Shown here: one piece after another, positions 30,784 through 39,763 of the stretch
Numbering within the stretch: position 1 is the stretch's first letter
Layout of the letters: the number at the start of each line of letters is the position of its first letter
DNA from: Alphaproteobacteria bacterium
GTDB lineage: Bacteria; Pseudomonadota; Alphaproteobacteria; GCA-2731375
NCBI GenBank assembly: GCA_016776605.1
Contig: JADHTB010000003.1
Location: 295,325 to 359,324, forward strand
Direction: 5' to 3'
Length of the DNA stretch: 64,000 bases
Translations under genes and position numbers: made by a program
Notes under the pieces: model-generated
What the model was told of the DNA's origin: nothing
Seen by the model: only the letters and a program-made list of their open reading frames with translations
Database searches by the model: none

Positions 30784-31571
30784 CCGATTTGCAGGAGAGC
30801 CAGATCGAGCGCTACGCCCGCCATATCGTGATGCAGGAAGTGGGCGGCGTTGGCCAGGCAAAGCTGCTGGCGGCAAAGGTTCTGGTGGTCGGCGCCGGCG
30901 GCCTTGGTTCGCCCCTGCTGCTGTATCTTGCCGCCGCCGGGGTCGGTACCATCGGCGTGGTGGATGACGATGTGGTCTCGCTTTCCAACCTGCATCGGCA
31001 GATCGCCCATGGCACACCGGACATCGGCCGGGCCAAGGTGGACAGCGCCAGGGACCGCGCCGCCGCGCTGAACCCCGATGCTACGCTGGTGCCCCATCGG
31101 ATGCGCCTGAACCGGGACAATGTCATGCAACTGTTGGCGGATTACGACATCATCGCCGATGGTTCGGACAATTTCGAAACCCGGTTTTTGCTTAACGATG
31201 CCTGCTTTCTGGCCAAAAAGACCCTGGTGTCGGCGGCTGTGCTGCGCTTTGACGGCCAGCTTTCCACCTACAAAGCCCACCTGGGCGCGCCGCATCCCTG
31301 CTATCGCTGTATTTTTCCCGAGCCACCGCCCGCTGGCGCCATTCCGTCCTGCGCCCAAGGCGGCGTGCTGGGCGCCATGGCCGGCATCATGGGTACCATG
31401 CAGGCGACGGAGGTCTTGAAAGAGATTTTGGAAATTGGCCGCGGCTATTCGGGCCGGTTGTTGATCCACGACGGCCTGGCCGGTGAATTCCGCACCGTCC
31501 GGGTCAAGCCCGACCCGGCCTGTCCCCTATGCGGCGAGACGCCGCGTATTAAGGATTTGAGCGGCCACTGA
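30780..31571 (+). CDS. HesA/MoeB/ThiF family sulfur-carrier adenylyltransferase
   Basis: [73 protein letters not shown]. Confidence 0.94.
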   Translation: MTDLQESQIERYARHIVMQEVGGVGQAKLLAAKVLVVGAGGLGSPLLLYLAAAGVGTIGVVDDDVVSLSNLHRQIAHGTPDIGRAKVDSARDRAAALNPDATLVPHRMRLNRDNVMQLLADYDIIADGSDNFETRFLLNDACFLAKKTLVSAAVLRFDGQLSTYKAHLGAPHPCYRCIFPEPPPAGAIPSCAQGGVLGAMAGIMGTMQATEVLKEILEIGRGYSGRLLIHDGLAGEFRTVRVKPDPACPLCGETPRIKDLSGH

Positions 31572-31574
31572 TCG

Positions 31575-32265
31575 GATTAGGCTATTTTCGAGATTGACTT
31601 GCCCCCCTGACCGACCGGAGACATAGGTCACAGTTCAGACTGTTGGCGAGGATGATTTGATTCGGGAGATTTTGCTGTCGAGTTTTGGAGATGTTCGCAT
31701 TGATCACCGTTTTCTGGACAATGAACGGGTCAATGCGTGCGGGATTGTGGATAGCCTTGCGGCGCGGACCTCGCAGGCCTGTGAAGGCCGGCGCATTATC
31801 GCGGTGCAAGACACGACGGAGGTCAACTTCTCCGGCCGGGATAAAGGCCGCCGGGATCTGGTCATCCGTTCGGCCCATGATCGTCGGGTGGCGACACGGA
31901 TACTGCAATTGACCGATGCCCGTGATGGCAGTTCAAGGCCGGCCAGTGACGCCCTGGACAAAGACCTCGTGAAGCCGGCGGCTCTGATCGCTAAAACCCT
32001 TGAAGGCAAAACCAAGCGACAACAAAACCCGTACGATGAAGGCGGCCTATCATGGCTCGCCTGGATCGTGGCGCGGCTCGGAGGTTGGAATTGCTATTAC
32101 AAACCACCAGGACTAAAAACAATGGCCATCGGCTGGAAAGAACTCGCCTCAATGCTGGCCGGCATCCGCATCGCACAGCAGGTTCAAGATGTGTGAATCC
32201 CGTAGGGTGGCCGGGAGGGGGAGCGGTCGGCTCGGCGCCTTGATGAACATCGAAAACGGGCTGGT
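31575..32265. mobile_element. Tn5/IS4-like IS relic located inside a second copy of the 143-bp family-2 repeat
   Basis: Left flank ctattttcgagattgacttgccc and right flank aatcccgtagggtggccgggagggggagcggtcgg...gatgaacatcgaaaac match the two halves of 15847-15989 (reverse complement); transposase relic between. Confidence 0.72.
31657..32196 (+). pseudogene. Internally deleted Tn5/IS4-type transposase
   Basis: SLAARTSQACEGRRIIAVQDTTEVNFSGRDKGRRD fused to LVIRSAHDRRVA fused to TRILQLTDARDGSSRPASDA...GLSWLAWIVARLGGWNCYYKPPGLKTMAIGWKELASMLAG; central catalytic region missing. Confidence 0.82.
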
Positions 32266-32314
32266 GTCCTGTTAGTATCCGGGAATCTGACGACGCCGCA
32301 TTTAGGAGAAAACC

Positions 32315-33655
32315 ATGGCTGAAACCTTTGATCTGTTGCTGCGTGGCGGCACCCTGGTCACCCATAATGGGATCGGCCTGGGCGATATTGGCGTCCGTGA
32401 CGGGCGCACGGTAGCGTTGGGTGATCTGGCCACGGCTTCGGCCGGCGAAGTGGTGGACGCCCAGGGGCTGCATATCCTGCCCGGCGTAATCGACACCCAG
32501 GTCCATTTCCGCGAACCGGGCAGCGGGCATAAGGAAGACTTGGAGGCCGGTTCCCGCGGCGCGGTTCTGGGCGGGGTCACGGCGGTGTTCGAGATGCCCA
32601 ATACGGCACCCCTGACCACCACTCCAGAGGCGCTGGCCGACAAACTATCCAGGGCCAAGGACCGGATGTGGTGCGAACATGCCTTTTATATGGGCGGTAC
32701 GGGCGAGAATGCAGAACAACTGGCGGAACTGGAACGGCTGCCGGGCTGCTGCGGGGTGAAGATATTCATGGGCTCATCCACCGGCAATCTGCTGACCGAG
32801 GACGACCCCACCTTGCGTCGGATTCTGGGCGCCATTCGGCGCCGTTGCGCCGTGCATGCCGAGGACGAACCGCGCCTGAAGGAACGCCAGCATCTGGCAA
32901 TGGAGGCCGCCGATCCGTCCGCGCATCCGCTGTGGCGGGACCCCGAAACCGCCCTGCGCGCAACCAAACGCCTGATCGCCATTGCCCGGGAGACCGGCGC
33001 CCGCGTGCATGTGCTGCATATCACCACGGCCGAGGAAATACGCTTTTTGGCCCAACACAAGGATATTGCCTCGGTCGAAGTGACGCCACAGCATCTGACC
33101 CTGGCGGCGCCCGATTGTTATGCTGAAATGGGCACCCGGGCGCAGATGAACCCGCCGATCCGCGAGGTAAGCCACCGGGATGGCTTGTGGTGGGGCCTTG
33201 ATCAGGGCGTGGTGGACGTCATTGGCTCGGACCATGCGCCGCACACCCTGGCGGAAAAGGCCGAGACCTATCCGGCCAGCCCGTCGGGCATGCCGGGGGT
33301 ACAGACCCTGTTGCCGATCATGCTGGATCATGTGGCAGCCGGGCGGTTAAGCCTGTTGCGCCTGATGGACCTGACGTCGGCCGGGCCGGCGCGGCTGTTC
33401 GGCATCGCCGGTAAGGGCCGGATCGCGGTTGGCAATGATGGCGATTTCACCCTGGTGGATTTGCAGGCGAAACGGCGCATTCTGGATCAGGACATGGCCA
33501 ATCTGTCGGGCTGGACGCCGTTCCATGACCGCCAGGTTACGGGCTGGCCCATGGCCACCATCATTCGCGGCCGGATTGTCATGCGCGAGGGTGACCTGGC
33601 GGCAAAAGCCGACGGCCGGCCCCTGCGGTTTGGCGAGACCTTGCCGGGCCGCTAA
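32315..33655 (+). CDS. Dihydroorotase
   Basis: GLHILPGVIDTQVHFREPGSGHKEDLEAGSRGAVLGGVTAVFEMPNTAPLTTTPEALADK...VDVIGSDHAPHTLAEK. Confidence 0.93.
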   Translation: MAETFDLLLRGGTLVTHNGIGLGDIGVRDGRTVALGDLATASAGEVVDAQGLHILPGVIDTQVHFREPGSGHKEDLEAGSRGAVLGGVTAVFEMPNTAPLTTTPEALADKLSRAKDRMWCEHAFYMGGTGENAEQLAELERLPGCCGVKIFMGSSTGNLLTEDDPTLRRILGAIRRRCAVHAEDEPRLKERQHLAMEAADPSAHPLWRDPETALRATKRLIAIARETGARVHVLHITTAEEIRFLAQHKDIASVEVTPQHLTLAAPDCYAEMGTRAQMNPPIREVSHRDGLWWGLDQGVVDVIGSDHAPHTLAEKAETYPASPSGMPGVQTLLPIMLDHVAAGRLSLLRLMDLTSAGPARLFGIAGKGRIAVGNDGDFTLVDLQAKRRILDQDMANLSGWTPFHDRQVTGWPMATIIRGRIVMREGDLAAKADGRPLRFGETLPGR

Positions 33656-33717
33656 CAGGCGCTATTATTCGCCAGGACGTTTTATTTTTTTGCGGTTCAA
33701 TGTGATTGGAAATGGTG

Positions 33718-34713
33718 ATGAGCGGTACCTTCAAGGCCTGGTGGGCCACTGACGTCGATGGCAAGGTGAATGTGGAACTGTGCGACGTGGCCGACGCCGA
33801 CCTACCGGCCAACGAGGTCACGGTGGCGGTGAAATATTCCACCGTCAATTACAAAGACGGCATGGCTGTTCAGGGCAACAAAAGCAAGATCATGCGGTCC
33901 CTGCCCATGGCGCCGGGCATCGACTATGCCGGCGTGGTGGAGGCATCCGACAGCCCGGATTACAGCATTGGCGACGAAGTGGTGTTGACCGGCTGGGGCG
34001 TGGGCGAGACCGTCTCGGGCGGGCTGTCCCAGCGGGCCCGGGCCAAGGCGGACTGGCTGGTGAAAAAGCCGGACGGCTTGACGCTGCAACAATGCATGGC
34101 CATCGGCACCGCCGGTTTTACCGCCATGATGAGCGTCCTGGCCCTGGAAGACGCCGGCGTGAAGCCCGGTGATGGCGATGTCATCGTGACGGGCGCCGCG
34201 GGCGGCGTCGGCTCTGTCGCCGTCGCCGTGCTGGCCAATCTGGGTTACAGCGTTGCCGCCTCCACGGGCCGGGAGAGCGAACATGACTATCTGCGGGGAC
34301 TGGGCGCTGCATCCATTGTGCCGCGATCGGAATTGAGCGAGCCGGGGCGGCCCATTGGCCGGGAAACCTGGGCCGGCGGCATAGATACGGTGGGCAGCCA
34401 TATCCTGGTGAACGTACTGGCCTGCACCAAATCATTGGGCACGGTTGCCGTCTGCGGTTTGGCCGCGGGCCCTGATCTGCCGGGAACCGTGTTGCCGTTC
34501 ATCCTGCGGGGGGTGCGGATCTGGGGTATCGATTCCGTCTTTTGTCCGGCCGCGCGGCGGGCGCAAACCTGGGCCCGTCTGGCCACCGACCTGCCCCTGG
34601 ACAAGCTGGATGCCATGACCAATGTTAAGCCCATGGCCGAGGTGCCCGCCATCACCGCCGCCATCCTGAAAGGCCAGGTGCGCGGCCGCACGGTGATCGA
34701 CGTCAACGCCTAG
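33718..34713 (+). CDS. Quinone oxidoreductase-like / acryloyl-CoA reductase (MDR, YhdH/AcuI type)
   Basis: VTVAVKYSTVNYKDGMAVQGNKSKIMRSLPMAPGIDYAGVVEASDS...DVIVTGAAGGVGSVAVAVLANLGYSVAASTGR. Confidence 0.92.
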   Translation: MSGTFKAWWATDVDGKVNVELCDVADADLPANEVTVAVKYSTVNYKDGMAVQGNKSKIMRSLPMAPGIDYAGVVEASDSPDYSIGDEVVLTGWGVGETVSGGLSQRARAKADWLVKKPDGLTLQQCMAIGTAGFTAMMSVLALEDAGVKPGDGDVIVTGAAGGVGSVAVAVLANLGYSVAASTGRESEHDYLRGLGAASIVPRSELSEPGRPIGRETWAGGIDTVGSHILVNVLACTKSLGTVAVCGLAAGPDLPGTVLPFILRGVRIWGIDSVFCPAARRAQTWARLATDLPLDKLDAMTNVKPMAEVPAITAAILKGQVRGRTVIDVNA

Positions 34714-34743
34714 CGTGATCTTTCAAGTATGAACGAGGAAAAG

Positions 34744-35823
34744 ATGAGCAAGGATAATGGCGCGGCTGAACCGCTTCGCCTGACCGCCCTGGCCCACGGC
34801 GGCGGTTGAGGCTCCAAGATTGCTCCCGCCGTGCTGCGGGAGCTGCTTGCGAACCTGCCAAAGCCTGACCATAACGCTGATCTGCTGGTCGGCCATGAAA
34901 CCGGTGATGACGCCGCCGTCTATCGCATCGACGAGACCCGCGCGATGGTGGCGACGACGGACTTTTTCATGCCCCTGGTCGACGATCCCTTCGACTTTGG
35001 CCGCATTTCCGCCACCAACGCCCTCTCGGACGTCTATGCCGTGGGGGGACGTCCGGTGCTGGCCCTGGCCATCGTCGGCATGCCCGTCGACAAGGTTTCG
35101 ACCGCAACCATTCAACAGGTATTGGCCGGCGGCGCCGCTGTCTGCAAAGCGGCGGGCGTGCCCATTGCGGGCGGCCATTCCATCGATACATTGGAGCCGA
35201 TCTATGGCCTGGCGGTCATCGGCATGGTGGATATAAAGAACATCAAGCGCAACATCGGCGCCCGGCCCGGCGATGCGCTGATCCTGGGCAAAGCTATTGG
35301 CACGGGCTTTCTTGCCTCGGCCATGAAGGCGGGAACCCTGTCGCCGGACGGCTACCGCGAAATGATCGATTGCACCACGCGCCTGAATGACATTGGCGCC
35401 GAACTTGGGGAACGGGCCGATATCCATGCCATGACCGATATCACCGGTTTTGGCCTGTTGGGGCATTTGAGCGAGGTTTGCCAGGGCTCCCATGTGGCGG
35501 CGCGGCTAGACCTGGGCGCCGTGCCAATGCTGTCGGCGGGCCGTGAACTGGCCCAGGCGGGCGTGAATACCGGGGCGACCGGTCGCAACCGCGCGGAATT
35601 CAGCGCTGGCGTGGCCCTGCCCGGCGATCTGCCCGATTGGCAGAATAATATGCTGTACGACCCCCAGACCGCCGGCCCTTTGCTGGTCGCCTGTGATCCA
35701 GGCGCGGCGGACGAGGTCCTGGCCCTCTTTCATGCCCGTGGTTTTGACGCCGCCGCGATCATTGGCCATTGCCACCCAGGCGAGCCCATTATTACGGTTA
35801 GCTCCATTATTACGGTTAGCTAG
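34744..35823 (+). CDS. selD: Selenide, water dikinase, selenocysteine-containing (UGA codon 22 at 34807-34809)
   Basis: ATG 34744 reads [63 protein letters not shown]...; TGA falls at the catalytic Cys position of SelD (E. coli HGAGCGCK). The track lists only the post-UGA part (34831-35823). Confidence 0.93.
34822..34843 (+). promoter_or_regulatory. Putative bacterial SECIS hairpin in selD
   Basis: GCTCCCGC-CGTGCT-GCGGGAGC, perfect 8-bp stem starting 12 nt after the UGA; loop starts after 20 nt with G at loop position 2. Confidence 0.75.
35786..35821 (+). repeat. Tandem duplication of an 18-bp unit at the selD 3' end
   Basis: ccattattacggttagct x2; encodes the C-terminus IITVSSIITVS. Confidence 0.85.
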
Positions 35824-35843
35824 AGCATCTTAAAAAGCGCTAG
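35820..35843. repeat. 24-bp mini-element with CTAG at both ends between convergent genes
   Basis: ctagagcatcttaaaaagcgctag. Confidence 0.5.
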
Positions 35844-36606
35844 ATAAATCCAGCGGTGCGCCTTGGCGCAGCACCGCATGGGCCTGTTCCGTATCACTGC
35901 CGTCAGCCTGGTGCAGGCACAAACCGGGATGCAGGATGGTGGGGCCTTTGCCCTGCACCCTGGCCTGGACGATGACCCGCTTGGCCGGGGTGCCCGGTTG
36001 TGCCCAAAGGGGGAAAATCACCATGTCGCCGGCCCCTTTCTCCAGGCCCGACAGCAACGATGCCAGCCGCTCGCTGCGATGGATTACGGTGATGGTGCCG
36101 CCCGATGCGGTGCGCCGCAAACAAAAGGCCAGCCAGTCTTGCAGCGGCGTTTCGCCCTCGCCATGGGCCAGGGCCTTGCCCGGATCCGGTGGCGGGGAGC
36201 CCTTGCCGCGCGCATAAAACGGCGGATTGCAGACCGTGTGATCGAATATAGTTTGGCCAATGTCGGGGGGTGGTTGGCGAATATCCCCGGCCACGATGCC
36301 AACCCGCGCCGACATGTGGTTCGCGGCGATGTTGCCGGCCCCCAGGGCGGCCAGTTCGGGCTGTATTTCCAGGCCGCGAATAACCAGATCGGGGCAGCGC
36401 AAGGCCAGACACAAGGCTACCGCCCCGACACCAGCACCCGCATCCAGCACCGTCTGGCCCGGACGCGCCGTCACCGCCGCCGCCAACAGAATGGCGTCCG
36501 AGCCGGCGCGGTAGCCCTGGCGCGGCTGGGTCAGCAAAATGCGCCGGTCCAACAGGCCGTCCTGGGTAACATCGCCCGCCATCTCCACGTCCGTCTCCGC
36601 GTCCAT
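35830..36606 (-). CDS. tRNA1(Val) (adenine-N6)-methyltransferase-like / class I SAM methyltransferase
   Basis: DRRILLTQPRQGYRAGSDAILLAAAVTARPGQTVLDAGAGVGAVALCLALRCPD...FDHTVCNPPFYARG (NPPF/Y motif). Confidence 0.87.
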   Translation of the reverse strand: MDAETDVEMAGDVTQDGLLDRRILLTQPRQGYRAGSDAILLAAAVTARPGQTVLDAGAGVGAVALCLALRCPDLVIRGLEIQPELAALGAGNIAANHMSARVGIVAGDIRQPPPDIGQTIFDHTVCNPPFYARGKGSPPPDPGKALAHGEGETPLQDWLAFCLRRTASGGTITVIHRSERLASLLSGLEKGAGDMVIFPLWAQPGTPAKRVIVQARVQGKGPTILHPGLCLHQADGSDTEQAHAVLRQGAPLDLSSAF

Positions 36607-36610
36607 TGCC

Positions 36611-36826
36611 CTAAGTCCCCGTTTCAATCCCGGCTTCCGCCAACAAAGCGCGGGCCTCGTCCAAATCCTCGTCCAGCACCATCAAACGCCGGTTAAAAGC
36701 ACCGATGGAGCCCTCGGTGACGGACATATGGCGATCCAACAGCATGTTTTCGATGCCAGCGTCACGCAAATAAGCCTCCACCCAGGACAGCAGGACCAGG
36801 TCATTGCTGCGCAGTAATTCGATCAT
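36611..36826 (-). CDS. DUF2007-type small protein
   Basis: MIELLRSNDLVLLSWVEAYLRDAGIENMLLDRHMSVTEGSIGAFNRRLMVLDEDLDEARALLAEAGI. Confidence 0.82.
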   Translation of the reverse strand: MIELLRSNDLVLLSWVEAYLRDAGIENMLLDRHMSVTEGSIGAFNRRLMVLDEDLDEARALLAEAGIETGT

Positions 36827-36934
36827 CACCGGTTCCCGTCGCCCAGTTTCGTCATTGTGGTCTTGCATTATGACCACGTAATGCAGTCTATAGACCCTGC
36901 GGCAGGGAGTCGCGAGTAACCAGAGGAATGCTGG

Positions 36935-37951
36935 GTGGCGGACGTTATACAATTGGAAAATTCGGCGCCCCGGCGGGCCACATTGGAGCCGCTGATGCAG
37001 TTGGTTGGCGACGACCTGATCAAGGTCAACCACACAATTCTTGACCGCATGGACAGCCGGGCACCACTGATCCCGCAACTGGCCGGGCACATCATCGCCT
37101 CGGGCGGCAAGCGTTTGCGGCCCATGTTGACCCTGGCATCCACGCGCCTGTGCGGCTATGTGGGAGAGCGCCAAATAGGTTTGGCCGCGGCCGTTGAATT
37201 CATCCATACCGCCTCGTTACTGCATGACGATGTGGTGGATGAAAGCGATCTGCGCCGTGGCGATGCCACCGCGAATGTATTGTGGGGCAATCAACCCAGT
37301 GTCCTGGTCGGCGATTTTCTGTTTTCCCGCGCCTTTCAGATCATGGTCCAGGACGGCAGCCTGGAAGTGCTGCGGGTCCTGGCCAATGCCTCGGCGATCA
37401 TCTCGGAAGGCGAGGTGATGCAGTTGGAAACCCTGAATAACGTTGAAATTCCGGAAGAGAAATATCTCGAGGTTGTCGCCGCCAAAACCGCCGCCCTGTT
37501 CGCCGCCGCCTGCCGAATTGGCGCCGTCATCGCCGGCCGCGGCACGGTGGAAGAGGACGCCCTGGAAAATTTTGGCCGCAATCTGGGCATTGCCTTTCAA
37601 TTGGTTGACGACACCCTGGATTATTCCGTCCATCAGGCCACCTTGGGCAAGGCCGTGGGCGATGATTTCCGCGAGTGCAAGGTGACGCTGCCGGTATTGC
37701 TGGCCTTTCGCCGGGGTGACGAGGACGAGCGCGCCTTCTGGCGCCGTTGTATTTCCGATGGCGAGCAAGGCGATGGCGATCTGGAAAAGGCCATCGAATT
37801 ATTGCAGCGCCACGACGCCCCGCGCGATTCCATCGAGCGCGCGCGCCACTATGGCGCCATGGCCCGGGACGGCCTGGGTATCTTCCCTGACGGCCAGGCC
37901 AAACGGGCGCTGACCGATGTGATCAATTTCTGTATCGAACGGGTCTACTAG
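36935..37951 (+). CDS. Polyprenyl (octaprenyl-type) diphosphate synthase, GTG start
   Basis: AGHIIASGGKRLRPMLTLASTRLCGY...FIHTASLLHDDVVDESDLRRGDATANVLWGN...LGIAFQLVDDTLDY. Confidence 0.95.
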   Translation: MADVIQLENSAPRRATLEPLMQLVGDDLIKVNHTILDRMDSRAPLIPQLAGHIIASGGKRLRPMLTLASTRLCGYVGERQIGLAAAVEFIHTASLLHDDVVDESDLRRGDATANVLWGNQPSVLVGDFLFSRAFQIMVQDGSLEVLRVLANASAIISEGEVMQLETLNNVEIPEEKYLEVVAAKTAALFAAACRIGAVIAGRGTVEEDALENFGRNLGIAFQLVDDTLDYSVHQATLGKAVGDDFRECKVTLPVLLAFRRGDEDERAFWRRCISDGEQGDGDLEKAIELLQRHDAPRDSIERARHYGAMARDGLGIFPDGQAKRALTDVINFCIERVY

Positions 37952-38053
37952 AGCAATTTTCAATTAATCGGCATCGCTCCCGCGACGTAAATAATTGCTT
38001 CAATTGCTCTGCTCTTAAAGAATTTGCGCATGTTTTAACAAAACATGCTCTGG
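37948..38053 (-). repeat. CTAG-bounded structured intergenic repeat, copy E (inverted orientation)
   Basis: ctagagcaattttcaattaatcgg...caattgctctgctcttaaagaatttgcgcatgttttaacaaaacatgctctgg; aligns to the reverse complement of copies A-C. Confidence 0.85.
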
Positions 38054-38122
38054 TCTTGCCGCAACCGTCCGTGGGCGCTATAAGCACGCGGTCCGCCACA
38101 TTTTATGGCGGGCCAACATTGC

Positions 38123-38199
38123 CGGAGTGTAGCTCAGCCTGGTAGAGCACCGTCTTCGGGAGGCGGGGGTCGGAGGTTCGAATCCTCTCACTCCGACCA
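38123..38199 (+). tRNA. tRNA-Pro (anticodon CGG), CCA encoded
   Basis: Cloverleaf CGGAGTG..CACTCCG acceptor, anticodon stem CCGTC/GGCGG with loop TTCGGGA, T arm GGAGG-TTCGAAT-CCTCT, terminal ACCA. Confidence 0.96.
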
Positions 38200-38234
38200 T
38201 TGATACAAGACCAATGATACCAAGCATTTCACTG

Positions 38235-38265
38235 CCCTTCCGCGTTCCTCGCGGAAGGGTTTTTT
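38235..38265 (+). terminator. Rho-independent terminator after tRNA-Pro
   Basis: CCCTTCCGCG-TTCCT-CGCGGAAGGG followed by TTTTTT. Confidence 0.9.
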
Positions 38266-38283
38266 CTTGTGGTGGGAAGATCG

Positions 38284-39465
38284 CTACTTGGCGCCGTGGC
38301 GTTCGGCCAGCGTGGCCAGCAGTTCGTCCCGGCCGGCGGCAAAATCGCTTTCCCGCCATTCGGTCTCCAGCGCCCGCAGGGCCTTGCCTACGCCTGGGCC
38401 GGGGTGCATGCCTAGCGCCAGGGCATCCCGGCCGGACAAGGGGAAGGGGGGCGGTGCGGCCGCCTGGATAGGGGGGAGGAGTTCCGGGACACCTTGTTGC
38501 AGCGCCAGATCGCCAATTTGTTCGGCGCCATGGTCATAAAGCAATTGCCGCAGGCTGGCGCGCGCGATCACGGCGGTCAATTGCACGGGCGGCGCCATCA
38601 GAAAGCCCAGGCGTTGCCCTTGCCGGGCCGAAAGGCGAAGGCGCTGGCCAATGGCCTGGGCCGCCGGGGCGCCACCCATGGCGATGGCGGAAAGCCGGCG
38701 CAAGGGGTCATCGTCGGTCCCGGCCAGGCGGGCAAGATTTTCGAGGCGGGAACCCTCGGGCAGAATATGTTGCAGCACGCCAGTCCGCAGCATCAGTTCC
38801 AGGCAGGGTAGCGGGTCAGGCGCGGCCAATAGTTTGAATATCTCGTCCCGCAGCCGTTCGCCGCTAAGGCCGCCGATGCCCGGCGCGGCGGCGGCGCAGG
38901 CGGCCAGGGCGTCCGGATCCGGCGCAGCCCGTCCGAACAGCGCCTGAAAGCGGAAAAAACGCAGGATACGCAATTTATCCTCGGCGATCCGCTGCGCGGC
39001 AGCGCCGACGAACCGCACCCGGCCAGCCGCCAGATCGGCCCTGCCGCCGACCGGATCGTAGAGCTGCCCATCGCCATCGGCATAGATGGCATTGATGGTA
39101 AAATCACGGCGCGCCGCATCCAGACGCCAATCGTCCGTGAAGGCGACCTTGGCATGGCGGCCAAAATTTTCCACGTCCACGCGCAGGGCGGTGATTTCGA
39201 AATGCTGACCATCGTTGATCGCGGTAATGGTGCCATGTTTCAGGCCGGTGGGAATTACCTTGATGCCGCCATCTTGCAGCAGGCGCATGCTATCTTCAGG
39301 TATTTGATCGATGGCGATATCAAGATCGCTGCTGTTCCGGCCCAATAGTCCATCGCGCACGCAGCCGCCGACAAAACGCGGCGTCGCCTCCTCAGATCCC
39401 AGGGCGGCAAGCACCGCGCGGCTGGCCGCCGCCGTCAACCAGGGTTGCTGCATAAGGGGCTGCAT
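38284..39465 (-). CDS. CCA tRNA nucleotidyltransferase / poly(A) polymerase family
   Basis: PRFVGGCVRDGLLGRNSSDLDIAIDQIPEDSMRLLQ...RRDFTINAIYADGDGQLYDPVGGRADLAAGRVRFVG. Confidence 0.94.
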   Translation of the reverse strand: MQPLMQQPWLTAAASRAVLAALGSEEATPRFVGGCVRDGLLGRNSSDLDIAIDQIPEDSMRLLQDGGIKVIPTGLKHGTITAINDGQHFEITALRVDVENFGRHAKVAFTDDWRLDAARRDFTINAIYADGDGQLYDPVGGRADLAAGRVRFVGAAAQRIAEDKLRILRFFRFQALFGRAAPDPDALAACAAAAPGIGGLSGERLRDEIFKLLAAPDPLPCLELMLRTGVLQHILPEGSRLENLARLAGTDDDPLRRLSAIAMGGAPAAQAIGQRLRLSARQGQRLGFLMAPPVQLTAVIARASLRQLLYDHGAEQIGDLALQQGVPELLPPIQAAAPPPFPLSGRDALALGMHPGPGVGKALRALETEWRESDFAAGRDELLATLAERHGAK

Positions 39466-39476
39466 TCCGCCGGAAC

Positions 39477-39749
39477 CTAATTTGCTTTGTAGAACTGACC
39501 GGGCACCATTTTGCCATCCTGCACATGCGGCGCCACATATTGGCCCCCCGCCGGATCGCCGGTAAAGGCCCAGACGGCAATCAACGAGGCCACCATTAAC
39601 ACCAAACCGGTGGCGAACAGCCAAAGCCAGGGCGCTTCATCAAAGGCCTGGCCCTTTTCCCGGGCCCGGCGGGTGGCGAACAGAAACAGAGCATAGGCGA
39701 TGAAGGGCAGTAGAAAGGGGACGAGGTGATAGAGTATTTTACTGAGCAT
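39477..39749 (-). CDS. Small membrane protein (DUF6111-like)
   Basis: MLSKILYHLVPFLLPFIAYALFLFATRRAREKG...YVAPHVQDGKMVPGQF. Confidence 0.7.
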   Translation of the reverse strand: MLSKILYHLVPFLLPFIAYALFLFATRRAREKGQAFDEAPWLWLFATGLVLMVASLIAVWAFTGDPAGGQYVAPHVQDGKMVPGQFYKAN

Positions 39750-39763
39750 ATTTAGTTCCCGGA

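Noticed and set aside
34831-35823. SelD as an N-terminally truncated gene starting at 34831 (ORF-track start)
   Set aside because: Upstream in-frame ATG at 34744, conserved N-terminus, UGA at the catalytic Cys position and a downstream hairpin support a full-length Sec protein.
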